Part shown: positions 43,141-51,363 of the stretch, in pieces | Layout of the letters: each line of letters opens with the position of its first letter | Numbering within the stretch: the first letter of the stretch is position 1 | From: a bacterium | GTDB lineage: Bacteria > Auribacterota > Tritonobacteria > UBA1439 | DNA length: 64,000 bases | Assembly (NCBI GenBank): GCA_028716845.1 | Contig: JAQUPF010000006.1 | Coordinates: 88,791-152,790, forward strand | Reading direction: 5' to 3' | Position numbers and translations under genes: made by a program | Notes under the pieces: model-generated | Seen by the model: only the letters and a program-made list of their open reading frames with translations | Databases searched by the model: none | What the model was told of the DNA's origin: nothing

Positions 43141-45291
43141 TCAGCCGTGCCGGTTTCTCCGCCGCGGCGGTCGGGAACCGCCCTTCCTGCGCAGCGGCTC
43201 CTCGTCCTGCTCCCCCTCGGGCCGCATCGCCGCCCGGCGGCTCAGGTTGATCCGTCCCTGGTCGTCGATATCGGTCACCTTCACCATCACCTCGTCGCCC
43301 ACGTTGACCACGTCCGTCACCTTCGGCACGCGGTAGTCCGCGAGCCTGGATATGTGGACGAGCCCCTCCTTCCCGGGGAGCACCTCCACGAAGGCACCGA
43401 AATCGAGGACGCTCTTGACGATGCCGCGGTAGATCTTCCCGATCTCGACCTCGGCCGTGCGCATCTGCACCGCCTCGACCGCCTTCCGGAGGCTCTCCTC
43501 GCTCGTGGAGGCGACGCTCACGGTGCCGTCGTCGTCGACGTCCACCTCCGCGCCCGTCTCCTGGCAGATCTTCTTGATGTGCTTCCCCTTCGGGCCGATG
43601 AGGTCGCCGATCCGGTCCACGGGGATCTTCAACTTGACGATCCGCGGCGCGTACCGCGAGACCGCGGGCCGCGGCGCGGCGAGGACGGCGTCCATCCGGT
43701 CGAGGATGTGGAGCCGGCCGACCCGCGCCTTCTCGAGCGCCTCCCGGAGGAGGTCCGCCCGTATCCCCTCGATCTTGCTGTCGAGCTGGAAGGCGGTGAT
43801 GCCGTTCCTCGTGCCGGCGACCTTGAAGTCCATGTCCCCGCAGGCGTCCTCGGAGCCGAGGATGTCGCTCAGGACGACCGCGCGCCCGTCGGCCTGGACG
43901 AGGCCCATCGCGATCCCCGCGACGGCCGCGCCGATCGGCACGCCGGCGTCCATGAGCGAGAGGCTCCCGCCGCAGACGGTCGCCATCGAGGAGGAGCCGT
44001 TCGACTCGAGGATGTCCGAGACGACGCGGACGGTGTAGGTGTAGTCCTTCGGCATCACGGCGAGGAGCGCCCGCTCGGCGAGCGCGCCGTGGCCGATCTC
44101 GCGGCGGGCCGGGCCCCGGACCGGCTTGACCTCGCCCACGCTGAACGGCGGGAAGTTGTAGTGGAGCATGAAGCTCTTCGCGCTCTCGCCCTCGTACGCC
44201 TCGAGCCGCTGCTGGTCCTGGACGGTGCCGAGCGTGGTGATGACGAGCGCCTGCGTCTCGCCGCGCGTGAAGAGGGCGCTCCCGTGGGTGCGCGGCAGGA
44301 TGCCCACCTCGCAGGTGATGGGGCGGATCTCGTCGGGGCCGCGGCCGTCCGACCGCACCCCCCGCTCGAGGATGAGCCGCCGGACGGCGGCCTTCTCGAC
44401 GTCGTCGAACAGGTCCTCGACGGCCTCCGGGTCCGCCCCGGGGTGCCGCTCCCGCATCGCCTCCACGGTCGCGCCCCGGAGCGCCGCCACGGCCGCCTGC
44501 CGCTCCTTCTTGCCGCTGACGAGGAGGGTCTCGTCGATCCGCCCGCGCGCGTACGCCTCCACGTCGCCGGCGAGCGACGGGTCATCCGTCGCGGCCGGGA
44601 GCGGCTCCTTTTCCTTCCCCGCCGCCGCGCGGAGCTCCGTGACCATCCGCGCGATCTTCGCGATCTCCTCCTGGGCGAGGGAGAGGGCGCGCAGCATCTC
44701 CTCCTCGGGGATCTCGCGGGCGCTCCCCTCGACCATGATGATCGCGTTCTCGGTGCCGGCCACGACCAGCTCGAGGGCGCTCTCGTCGAGCTCCTTGTAG
44801 GTCGGGTTCACGATCCAGCGGTCGCCGATCTTCCCGATCCGGACGCACCCCATCGCCGCCGTGAACGGCAGGGGGGAGAGGGCGCAGGCGGCGGCCGCGC
44901 CCACCACCGAGAGGATGTCCGGGTCGTTCTCGTCGTCGGCGGAGAGGACAGCGTTGATGACCTGCACCTCCCGCCGGAAGCCGCCGGGGAAGAGGGGGCG
45001 CAGCGGCCGGTCGGTGAGCCGCATGGTGAGGATCTCCTTCTCCGTCGGCCGCCCCTCCCGCTTGATGTAGCCGCCGGGGAACATCCCCGCGGCGGAGGTC
45101 TTCTCCCGGTAGTCCACGAAGAGGGGGAAGAAGTCGATCCCCTCCCGGGGCCGCGGCGCCGCCGTGACGGTGCAGAGCACGACGGTGTCGCCGTACCGCA
45201 CCGTGCACGCCCCGTGCGCCTGGCGGGCGATCTTGCCCGTCTTTATGATGAGTTCCTTCATGCCGATCGTCGCGCTGACTGTGTGTGCCAT
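43141..45291 (-). CDS. pnp: polyribonucleotide nucleotidyltransferase (PNPase)
   Basis: 716 residues. Two RNase PH domains (FFPLFVDYREKTSAAG ... RLTDRPLRPLFP in the first; RTHGSALFTRGETQAL and SEDACGDMDFKVAG in the second, active part), a KH domain (KIPVDRIGDLIGPKGKHIKK) and an S1 domain (GKIYRGIVKSVLDFGAFVEV). It degrades RNA phosphorolytically from the 3' end. The basic RKGGSRPPRRRNRHG tail is short. It follows rpsO, as in E. coli, where PNPase controls its own mRNA. Confidence 0.97.
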   Translation of the reverse strand: MAHTVSATIGMKELIIKTGKIARQAHGACTVRYGDTVVLCTVTAAPRPREGIDFFPLFVDYREKTSAAGMFPGGYIKREGRPTEKEILTMRLTDRPLRPLFPGGFRREVQVINAVLSADDENDPDILSVVGAAAACALSPLPFTAAMGCVRIGKIGDRWIVNPTYKELDESALELVVAGTENAIIMVEGSAREIPEEEMLRALSLAQEEIAKIARMVTELRAAAGKEKEPLPAATDDPSLAGDVEAYARGRIDETLLVSGKKERQAAVAALRGATVEAMRERHPGADPEAVEDLFDDVEKAAVRRLILERGVRSDGRGPDEIRPITCEVGILPRTHGSALFTRGETQALVITTLGTVQDQQRLEAYEGESAKSFMLHYNFPPFSVGEVKPVRGPARREIGHGALAERALLAVMPKDYTYTVRVVSDILESNGSSSMATVCGGSLSLMDAGVPIGAAVAGIAMGLVQADGRAVVLSDILGSEDACGDMDFKVAGTRNGITAFQLDSKIEGIRADLLREALEKARVGRLHILDRMDAVLAAPRPAVSRYAPRIVKLKIPVDRIGDLIGPKGKHIKKICQETGAEVDVDDDGTVSVASTSEESLRKAVEAVQMRTAEVEIGKIYRGIVKSVLDFGAFVEVLPGKEGLVHISRLADYRVPKVTDVVNVGDEVMVKVTDIDDQGRINLSRRAAMRPEGEQDEEPLRRKGGSRPPRRRNRHG

Positions 45292-45325
45292 GGTGTCGCG
45301 TCCTTCCTTCCCTTTTCGGTTTCGA

Positions 45326-45595
45326 TCACTTCCGCAGCTCGAGCCGCTTGATGATCCCCTTGTAGCGCTCCTCGTTCACCCGCTGGAGGTAGTCGAGGAG
45401 CTTCCTCCTCCTGCCCACCATCCGCAGCAGCCCCCGCCGGGAGTGGTGGTCCTTCCGGTGGGTCTTCAGGTGATCCGCGAGGTCGTTGATCCGCGCGGTG
45501 AGGAGCGCGATCTGCACGTCGGCGGATCCGGTGTCCGAGTCGTGCAGCCGAAACTCCTGCAGCAGGTGCGCCTTCTTCTCCCTTTCGAGCGCCAT
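45326..45595 (-). CDS. rpsO: 30S ribosomal protein S15
   Basis: 89 residues, standard length. [40 protein letters not shown] and [10 protein letters not shown] are the family signatures. S15 binds the central domain of 16S rRNA. ATG at 45595; the rpsO-pnp pair is retained. Confidence 0.97.
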   Translation of the reverse strand: MALEREKKAHLLQEFRLHDSDTGSADVQIALLTARINDLADHLKTHRKDHHSRRGLLRMVGRRRKLLDYLQRVNEERYKGIIKRLELRK

Positions 45596-45671
45596 TGGTC
45601 GGGCCCTCCCTCATCCCCCGTCTCCGCGCGCGCCGTCGGCGATTCGGCATGCCCAGAGCGGGATCCCGTGC

Positions 45672-46619
45672 TCACGCCCGCGCCGCATGAACGGCATGCG
45701 GCCCGGCGGCATGATTATGCAGCATCCGGGCGGCGATTTCAATGTCGCATCTGATCCTGCGGGCGAGCGCCGCCGCGCTCCTGAACCGCCGCTCGCGGCG
45801 CAGGAGGCGGCCGACGGCGATCTCCAGCCGCTCGCCGTAGAGATCGCCGCTGAAGCCGAGGAGGTGCACCTCGACGCCTCCGTCGAAGTCGATGTTGAGG
45901 ACCCCGGGGCGAGGGGCGCCCCCCCCCGCCGCCGCCGAGGCGGTGTAGACGCCGGCCGGCGGGAGGAGCTCGCCGGCGACGTCGATGTTCGCGGTCGGGA
46001 CGCCCAGCGCCCTGCCGAGCGCCTTTCCCCGCACGACGGTCCCGTAGATCGAATACGGCCTCCCGAGGAACCGGGAGGCGCGCGCGATCTCGCCGCGGCG
46101 TACCATCCGCCGCACGGCGGTCGAGCTCACGCGCACGCCGCCGATTGACGCCCCTCCGACCGCGACGACGTCGAACCCCCGCCGCGCCCCGATCCCCCGC
46201 AGCAGCGCCGTCGTCCCCTCCCGCCGCCGGCCGAACCGGAAGCGGGGGCCGACGCAGATCGCGGCCAGATCGAGCGAGCGGGCGAGGCGCCGCTCGACGA
46301 AGGCACCGGGCCCGAGGGCCGCCAGCCGCCGGTCGAACCGCACGACGATGCAGAGGTCGAGGCCGAGACGGCCCAGGAGCAGGAGCCGGTGTTCGATCGT
46401 GGTCAGGAGCCGCGGGGCGCGCCCCGTCCCGACCACGGCGAGCGGGTGCGGGTCGAAGGTGAGGAGCGCCGCCGTCCCGCCGCGCCGGGCCGCCTCGCGG
46501 ACGACGGTCCCGATGATCCTCCGGTGGCCGAGGTGGACGCCGTCGAACACGCCGACGGCAAGGACCACCGAACGCGCGCGCCGGGCCGCATCGCCGCCGA
46601 GTCCCCGCGCCACGTTCAT
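45672..46619 (-). CDS. ribF: bifunctional riboflavin kinase / FAD synthetase RibF
   Basis: 315 residues. N-terminal FMN adenylyltransferase: GVFDGVHLGHRRII (HxGH-type), TFDPHPLAVVG, FVERRLARSLDLAAICVGPR; RVSSTAVRRMVRRG closes it. C-terminal riboflavin kinase: GRPYSIYGTVVRGKALGRAL, GVPTANIDV, PAGVYT, and a FSGDLYGERLEI end. Makes FMN and FAD, needed by Rnf subunits and the flavoprotein at 62564. ATGA overlap with the truB stop. Confidence 0.94.
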   Translation of the reverse strand: MNVARGLGGDAARRARSVVLAVGVFDGVHLGHRRIIGTVVREAARRGGTAALLTFDPHPLAVVGTGRAPRLLTTIEHRLLLLGRLGLDLCIVVRFDRRLAALGPGAFVERRLARSLDLAAICVGPRFRFGRRREGTTALLRGIGARRGFDVVAVGGASIGGVRVSSTAVRRMVRRGEIARASRFLGRPYSIYGTVVRGKALGRALGVPTANIDVAGELLPPAGVYTASAAAGGGAPRPGVLNIDFDGGVEVHLLGFSGDLYGERLEIAVGRLLRRERRFRSAAALARRIRCDIEIAARMLHNHAAGPHAVHAARA

Positions 46620-47356
46620 GAATCCGCCCGCCCCGCTCCCCCGTCCGCGGCGCGCAGCAGGGACTCGAGCTCCCCGGGGGTGCGGTCGAGGAGCGCGTCG
46701 AGCGCCACGGCGCCGTCGAGGCGGAACCGCCCCACCCTCGTCCGGACGAGCCGCTTCAGGTGCCCCCCGCAGCCGAGGGCCTCGCCGATGTCGGCGCAGA
46801 GCGTCCGGATGTAGGTCCCCTTCGAGCAGACGACCCTGATTTCGGCGTCCGGCGGCCTGAACCGGATCAGCTCGATCTCGTCGATGCGGACCGCCCGCGG
46901 CTCCCGCGGGACTTCCCTTCCCCGCCGCGCGAGGACGTAGAGGGGGACGCCGCCGCGCTTGAGGGCGGAGTACATCGGGGGGACCTGCCGCAGCTCCCCC
47001 CTGAACCCCGCGAGGACCTCGCGGAGGCGCCCCTCCGTCACCGAGGCCCACTCGCGGCGCCCGGTGACCTTCCCCTCGGCGTCCTGGGTGTCGGTCGTCG
47101 TCCCGAGCGTCATCACGGCGCGGTACTCCTTGGCCGCCGCCATGCACTCGCCGAGGCGGCGGGTCGCGGCGCGGCCGAGGCCGAGGACGAGCACCCCCTC
47201 CGCCGACGGATCGAGCGTGCCCCCGTGCCCGACGCGCCGGAAGCCGAAGCGGCGCCGCACCGCGGCGACCACGTCATGCGACGTCATCCCGGCCGGCTTT
47301 CGCACGGCGAGGATGCCGCCCGTCTCCGGGGAGCTTTCTGAGCGCCTTTCTGACAT
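46616..47356 (-). CDS. truB: tRNA pseudouridine(55) synthase TruB
   Basis: 246 residues. ILAVRKPAGMTSHDVV opens the domain; catalytic VGHGGTLDPSAEGVLVLGLG with the nucleophilic Asp; KEYRAVMTLGTTTDTQDAEG; CSKGTYIRTLCADIG near the C-terminus. It forms pseudouridine 55 in the tRNA T loop. No separate PUA domain is evident beyond about 240, a short form. The only start before the conserved N-terminus is the ATG at 47356, which creates an 83-nt out-of-frame overlap with nrnA. Confidence 0.93.
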   Translation of the reverse strand: MSERRSESSPETGGILAVRKPAGMTSHDVVAAVRRRFGFRRVGHGGTLDPSAEGVLVLGLGRAATRRLGECMAAAKEYRAVMTLGTTTDTQDAEGKVTGRREWASVTEGRLREVLAGFRGELRQVPPMYSALKRGGVPLYVLARRGREVPREPRAVRIDEIELIRFRPPDAEIRVVCSKGTYIRTLCADIGEALGCGGHLKRLVRTRVGRFRLDGAVALDALLDRTPGELESLLRAADGGAGRADS

Positions 47357-48323
47357 CGCCGAGCACCATCCTCTCGATCTTCCCCGGGGCACCGCGGATG
47401 AGCGCCCCGGCGGCCGCGCGGTGGCCGCCCCCGCCGTAGGCGGCGGCGATCCTGTTGACGTCGATGCGCCCGTCGCGCGAGCGGAGGCTCACGCGCATCC
47501 CCCGGCCGTCCGCCTGCTCCTCGAGGAGCACGGCGACCTTCACGCCGGCGATGTCGCGCGCGCAGTTCACGAAGCCCTCCGTGTCCTCGGGAACGGCGCC
47601 GCTCCGGGCGAACATCTCCCTCCCGATGCGCACCCAGGCGAGGGCGCCGCTCAGCTCGACGCGCAGCGTCCCGAGGACGGGGGCGAGGAGACGGAGCTTC
47701 TCGGGGCGGTTCTGCGCGTAGAGCCGGTCGCTGACCGCCTCCGGGTCGACGCCGCGATCGAGGAGCTCGGCGGCGAGCCGGTGCGTGAACGGCGTCGTGT
47801 TGCCGTAGGAGAAGCGGCCGGTGTCGGTGGTGAGGCCCGCGTAGAGGCAGGTGGCGATCCCGGCGTCGATCCGCGCCCCCAGCTCCTGCAGGATGAGGAA
47901 GACGAGCTCCGCCGTCGCCGCGGCCCCCTGCTCGACCCAGTTCACGCCGGCCCACCGCTCGTTGCTCGGGTGGTGGTCGATGTTGGCCGTCCTCGCCGCC
48001 CCGCGCACGGCCGCCGCCGCCCCCCCCGTCCGCTCGGGGCGCGGCGTGTCGAGGACGACGACGGCGTCGAAGCCGTCGGCCGAGGGGCGCGGCGGCCGGA
48101 CCGCGCCGCTCCCCGGCAGGAACCGGCAGTTCGCCGGGACCCGGTCGGGCAGCCAGACCTCGACCCGCCGCCCCATCCGGACGAGGGCGCGGGCCAGGGC
48201 GAGCTCGGATCCGACGCAGTCGGCGTCCGGCCGCACGTGCCCGCAGATGACGAACGACTCATGCTCCCGGAGGAGCCGCGCCACCGCCCGCGGGACCTTC
48301 TCCCGCATCCTCTTTCCTCTCAT
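47274..48323 (-). CDS. nrnA: DHH/DHHA1 phosphoesterase (NrnA-like nanoRNase / pAp phosphatase)
   Basis: 349 residues. GHVRPDADCVGSELAL (family GHxxPDxDxxGS), VVVLDTPRP, the NIDHHPSN triplet, GLTTDTGRFSYGN, and the C-terminal DHHA1 motif YGGGGHRAAAG. NrnA degrades oligoribonucleotides and dephosphorylates pAp; it usually sits in the nusA-infB-rbfA-truB cluster, as here. The ATG at 48323 and one at 48308 both have SD-like GAGG sequences. It overlaps rbfA by 65 nt (50 with the later start) and truB by 83 nt. Confidence 0.93.
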   Translation of the reverse strand: MRGKRMREKVPRAVARLLREHESFVICGHVRPDADCVGSELALARALVRMGRRVEVWLPDRVPANCRFLPGSGAVRPPRPSADGFDAVVVLDTPRPERTGGAAAAVRGAARTANIDHHPSNERWAGVNWVEQGAAATAELVFLILQELGARIDAGIATCLYAGLTTDTGRFSYGNTTPFTHRLAAELLDRGVDPEAVSDRLYAQNRPEKLRLLAPVLGTLRVELSGALAWVRIGREMFARSGAVPEDTEGFVNCARDIAGVKVAVLLEEQADGRGMRVSLRSRDGRIDVNRIAAAYGGGGHRAAAGALIRGAPGKIERMVLGDVRKALRKLPGDGRHPRRAKAGRDDVA

Positions 48324-48657
48324 CCTCGATCCTCTTGAGCAGATCCATGATGTGGAGGCCCCGGTCCAGCGTCTCGTCGAGGGCGAACTCCAGGTGCGGA
48401 ATGACCTTCAGCTGCACCCTGCCGGCGAGCAGCCGCTGGATGAAGCCGGCGGCGCTCCGGATGCCGTTCATCGTCCGCTCCTTCGCCTCGGCGTCGCCGA
48501 GAACGCTCACGAAGACCCTCGCGTGCGAGAGGTCGGGGCTCACCCGCGCGCCCGTGACCGTGACGTAGCCGACCCGCGGGTCCTTCAGCTCCCGGAGGAT
48601 GATCGCGCTCGCCTCCTCCACGATGAGCCGCTCGACCCGTTCCGTCCTGCGCGTCAT
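48259..48657 (-). CDS. rbfA: ribosome-binding factor A
   Basis: 132 residues. RRTERVERLIVEEASAIILR, LKDPRVGYVTVTGARVSPDL, SHARVFVSVLGD, and VPHLEF-like VIPHLEFALDETLDRG match the RbfA KH-like fold. It helps 30S maturation and cold adaptation. The last 25 residues are a Gly/Ala/Pro tail that overlaps the nrnA start. Confidence 0.95.
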   Translation of the reverse strand: MTRRTERVERLIVEEASAIILRELKDPRVGYVTVTGARVSPDLSHARVFVSVLGDAEAKERTMNGIRSAAGFIQRLLAGRVQLKVIPHLEFALDETLDRGLHIMDLLKRIEDERKEDAGEGPAGGGAAPPGA

Positions 48658-48670
48658 CGTCAGGCCCCCG

Positions 48671-48952
48671 TCAGAGCATCTGGATCCGGTAATCGGCGAG
48701 CATCGCGTCCCGGTCCCCCCCGACGAGCCCCGCGACCGCCTCCAGCAGCTGGTGGGCGTAGGCGCCGTCCGAGGCCACGGTCACCGCGGCGAGCACCGCC
48801 TCCGTCCAGCGGTCGTGCGCGTCCACCTCGGCGATGGCGACGTTGAACCGGCGCCGGACGCGGTCCTTGAGCGACTTGACGACCGTCCGCTTGTCCTTGA
48901 GGGAGCGGTTCCCGGGCATGTTCAGGCGGAATTCGATGAGTCCGATGATCAT
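48671..48952 (-). CDS. ylxP: DUF503 protein (YlxP family)
   Basis: 93 residues. MIIGLIEFRLNMPGNRSLKD then KRTVVKSLKDRVRRRFNVAI and AEVDAHDRWTEAVLAAVTVA are diagnostic of DUF503. The position between infB and rbfA is the same as that of ylxP in Bacillus. A role in ribosome assembly or RNA metabolism is likely but unproven. ATG at 48952; a GTG two codons earlier is possible. Its leader runs into GTTTCTCG repeat words. Confidence 0.9.
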   Translation of the reverse strand: MIIGLIEFRLNMPGNRSLKDKRTVVKSLKDRVRRRFNVAIAEVDAHDRWTEAVLAAVTVASDGAYAHQLLEAVAGLVGGDRDAMLADYRIQML

Positions 48953-49230
48953 ACCCACCGTTTCTCGTTTCCCGTTTCCCGCTTCACGGGGAATCCGATT
49001 GCGCCGTGGCGCTCGTATCCCGCACTTCGCATCCCGCGCGATCCGCGGCGGATAATGCACTCCGCACCACGGATCTTCACGGATGATTGCCGGATGGGCA
49101 CGGATTGTTCTTTCGTCGCATCCGCGGAGATTCATCATCATCCGCGTCAATCCGCGGCGGAAACCCTGATGCCTTCGACTTTGGACCTTTAACTATTGAC
49201 TGTAGTTGGATCCGTGCCAATCCGTGGTGG
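48953..49230. repeat. composite repeat region between infB and ylxP
   Basis: The 301-nt gap contains, in order: GTTTCTC/GTTTCCC words (48958-48985, GAAACGA family in the other orientation), a converging CGGAT / ATCCGCG array (49036-49162; left words at 49057 and 49069, right words ATCCGCG at 49119, 49139 and 49149), an AT-rich CTTTGGACC...CTGTAG word (49179-49205), and a short ATCCGTG pair (49209-49226). No gene. It interrupts an otherwise compact operon. Confidence 0.7.
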
Positions 49231-49253
49231 CTTGTTTCTTCGCGCAGGCGGCC

Positions 49254-51272
49254 CTACAGCCGCTGGGGGACCTTCTCCATGGTGAACGCCTCGATGCTGT
49301 CGCCCTCCTGCAGGTCGACGGCCCCGGCGAGGCGGATGCCGCACTCGGTGCCGCCCCTGACCTCGCGGACGGCGTCCTTGAACCGCCGGAGCGAGGCGAT
49401 CGTCCCCTCGTGGATGATCTTCTCCCCGCGGATCACGCGCGCGCGCGCGTTCTCGGTGACCTTCCCATCGACGACGAGGCAGCCGGCCACGCGGTCTCCC
49501 TTCCCGACCCGGAACACCTGCCGCACCTCGGCGCGGCCGATCACCGTCTCCCGGATCGCCGGCTCGAGCAGCCCCTCCATGGCCTTGCGGACGTCCTCGA
49601 TGACCTCGTAGATGACGTTGTACAGCTTGATCTCGACGCTCTCCCGGCGGCTGAGCTCCTTGGCGGCGACGTCGATGCGCGCCTGGAAGCCGATGATGAC
49701 GGCGTCGGAGGCGGCGGCGAGCATGACGTCGTTTTCGTTCACGTCTCCCACGGCGCAGCGGAGGATGCTCACCGCGACCTTCTCCGTCCCGAGCTTCACG
49801 AGCGCGTCGCGGAGCGCCTCGACGGATCCCTGCACGTCCCCCTTGATGACGAGCAGGAGCTCCTTCGCCTTCCCCGCCGAGATCTTCGAGAACAGCTCCT
49901 CGAGCGTCATCTTCGAGACCGCGGCGCCCCCGGCCGCGGCGCGATCGATCCGCCGCTCCTCGGCGATGCGCCGCGCCTCCCGGTCGCCCGCGGGGACCGT
50001 GAGCAGCTCTCCGGGCTGCGGGACGCCGTCGAGGCCGAGGACCTCGACCGGCGTGGAGGGTCCCGCCTCGACGACCCGCCCGCCTCGGAAGTCGAAGAGC
50101 GCCTTCACCTTCCCGGCGTACGGGCCGCAGACGATCGGATTGCCCACGCGGAGCGTCCCGCTCCTGACGAGGACCGTCGCGACGGCGCCCCTCCCCCGAT
50201 CCATCCGCGCCTCGATGACGATCGCCTCGGGAGCCGCGTCGGCGTCCGCCCTGAGCTCCAGCACCTCCGCCTGGAGGACGATCATCTCGAGGAGGTGGTC
50301 GATCCCCTGCCGCGTGACGGCGGAGACGTCGCAGAAGATGGTCTGTCCGCCGTATTCCTCCGGCGTGAAGCCCGCCTCCAGCAGTTGGCCCCGCACCTTC
50401 TCGGGGGAGGCGCCCGGCTTGTCGATCTTGTTGACCGCCACCATGATGGGCACCTTCGCCGCGCGGGCGTGGTCGATCGCCTCGCGCGTCTGTGGCATGA
50501 CGCCGTCGTCCGCGGCCACGACCAGGACGGCGATGTCGGTCACGTTCGCGCCCCGCGCCCGCATGGCGGTGAAGGTCTCGTGACCCGGCGTGTCGAGGAA
50601 GGTGATCCTCCCCTTGTCGAGGGCGACCTCGTACGCGCCGATGTGCTGGGTGATGCCGCCGGCCTCGCGCTCCGCCACGCGCGTCCGCCGGATGGCGTCG
50701 AGGAGCGAGGTCTTCCCGTGGTCGATGTGGCCCATGAAGGTGACGACGGGCGCCCTCGGGACGAGCCGCTTCGGGGGCGCGGCCGGCGCCTCGGGACGCT
50801 CCCGCCCGATGGAGACCTCGCGGCCGAACTCGTGGGCGATGATCTCGACCGTGTCGGCGTCGAGGGTCTGGTTGATGGCGGCCATGACGCCGAACTTCAT
50901 GAGCCTCGTGATGATGTCGCCCGGCGGGAGGCCGAGCCCCTCGGCGAGCCGTCTGACGGTCACCGGCGCGGTGAGTGCGATCCTCGGAGGGGGAGGGGCG
51001 GGAGGCGCCGCCTTCGGTTTCCCGGGCGCGGCCTTCGGCGGGGCCGCGGACGGCGGGGGGGCGGCCTTCGGTTTCCCGGCGGCCTTCTTCGGGGGCGCCG
51101 CCTCCTTCGCGGCGGGGGCGGCGGGGCGCTCCTGCCGCAGACGGTCCGCGACCTCATCGGCGATGGTGCTCGAGTGGCTCTTGACCTCGACGCCCATCGC
51201 CTTGAGCCGCGCGATGATCTCCTTGTTGTCCTTCCCCAGCTCCTTCGCCAGCGTATAGATTCGAATGCCCAC
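49254..51272 (-). CDS. infB: translation initiation factor IF-2
   Basis: 672 residues. First IF2_N helix-turn domain at 1-40 (IRIYTLAKELGKDNKEIIAR), an Ala/Pro/Lys linker (about 50-98), second IF2_N (about 103-150). GTPase: G1 GHIDHGKTS (about 178-186), GITQHIGAY switch, DTPGHETF, NKIDKPGA. Domains II-IV follow, with VIKGDVQGSVEAL and the C-terminal fMet-tRNA-binding barrel. The linker is short compared with enterobacteria. GTG start at 51272 with SD AAGGGGGGG. Confidence 0.96.
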   Translation of the reverse strand: MGIRIYTLAKELGKDNKEIIARLKAMGVEVKSHSSTIADEVADRLRQERPAAPAAKEAAPPKKAAGKPKAAPPPSAAPPKAAPGKPKAAPPAPPPPRIALTAPVTVRRLAEGLGLPPGDIITRLMKFGVMAAINQTLDADTVEIIAHEFGREVSIGRERPEAPAAPPKRLVPRAPVVTFMGHIDHGKTSLLDAIRRTRVAEREAGGITQHIGAYEVALDKGRITFLDTPGHETFTAMRARGANVTDIAVLVVAADDGVMPQTREAIDHARAAKVPIMVAVNKIDKPGASPEKVRGQLLEAGFTPEEYGGQTIFCDVSAVTRQGIDHLLEMIVLQAEVLELRADADAAPEAIVIEARMDRGRGAVATVLVRSGTLRVGNPIVCGPYAGKVKALFDFRGGRVVEAGPSTPVEVLGLDGVPQPGELLTVPAGDREARRIAEERRIDRAAAGGAAVSKMTLEELFSKISAGKAKELLLVIKGDVQGSVEALRDALVKLGTEKVAVSILRCAVGDVNENDVMLAAASDAVIIGFQARIDVAAKELSRRESVEIKLYNVIYEVIEDVRKAMEGLLEPAIRETVIGRAEVRQVFRVGKGDRVAGCLVVDGKVTENARARVIRGEKIIHEGTIASLRRFKDAVREVRGGTECGIRLAGAVDLQEGDSIEAFTMEKVPQRL

Positions 51273-51363
51273 GCCCCATCCCCCCTTCGCCTAGATCTCG
51301 TTCATTCCGCCCTCGCGCAGCCGTGCCGCCGGCGGACCGGTGATCGTTCACCCGGCCGCCGGG

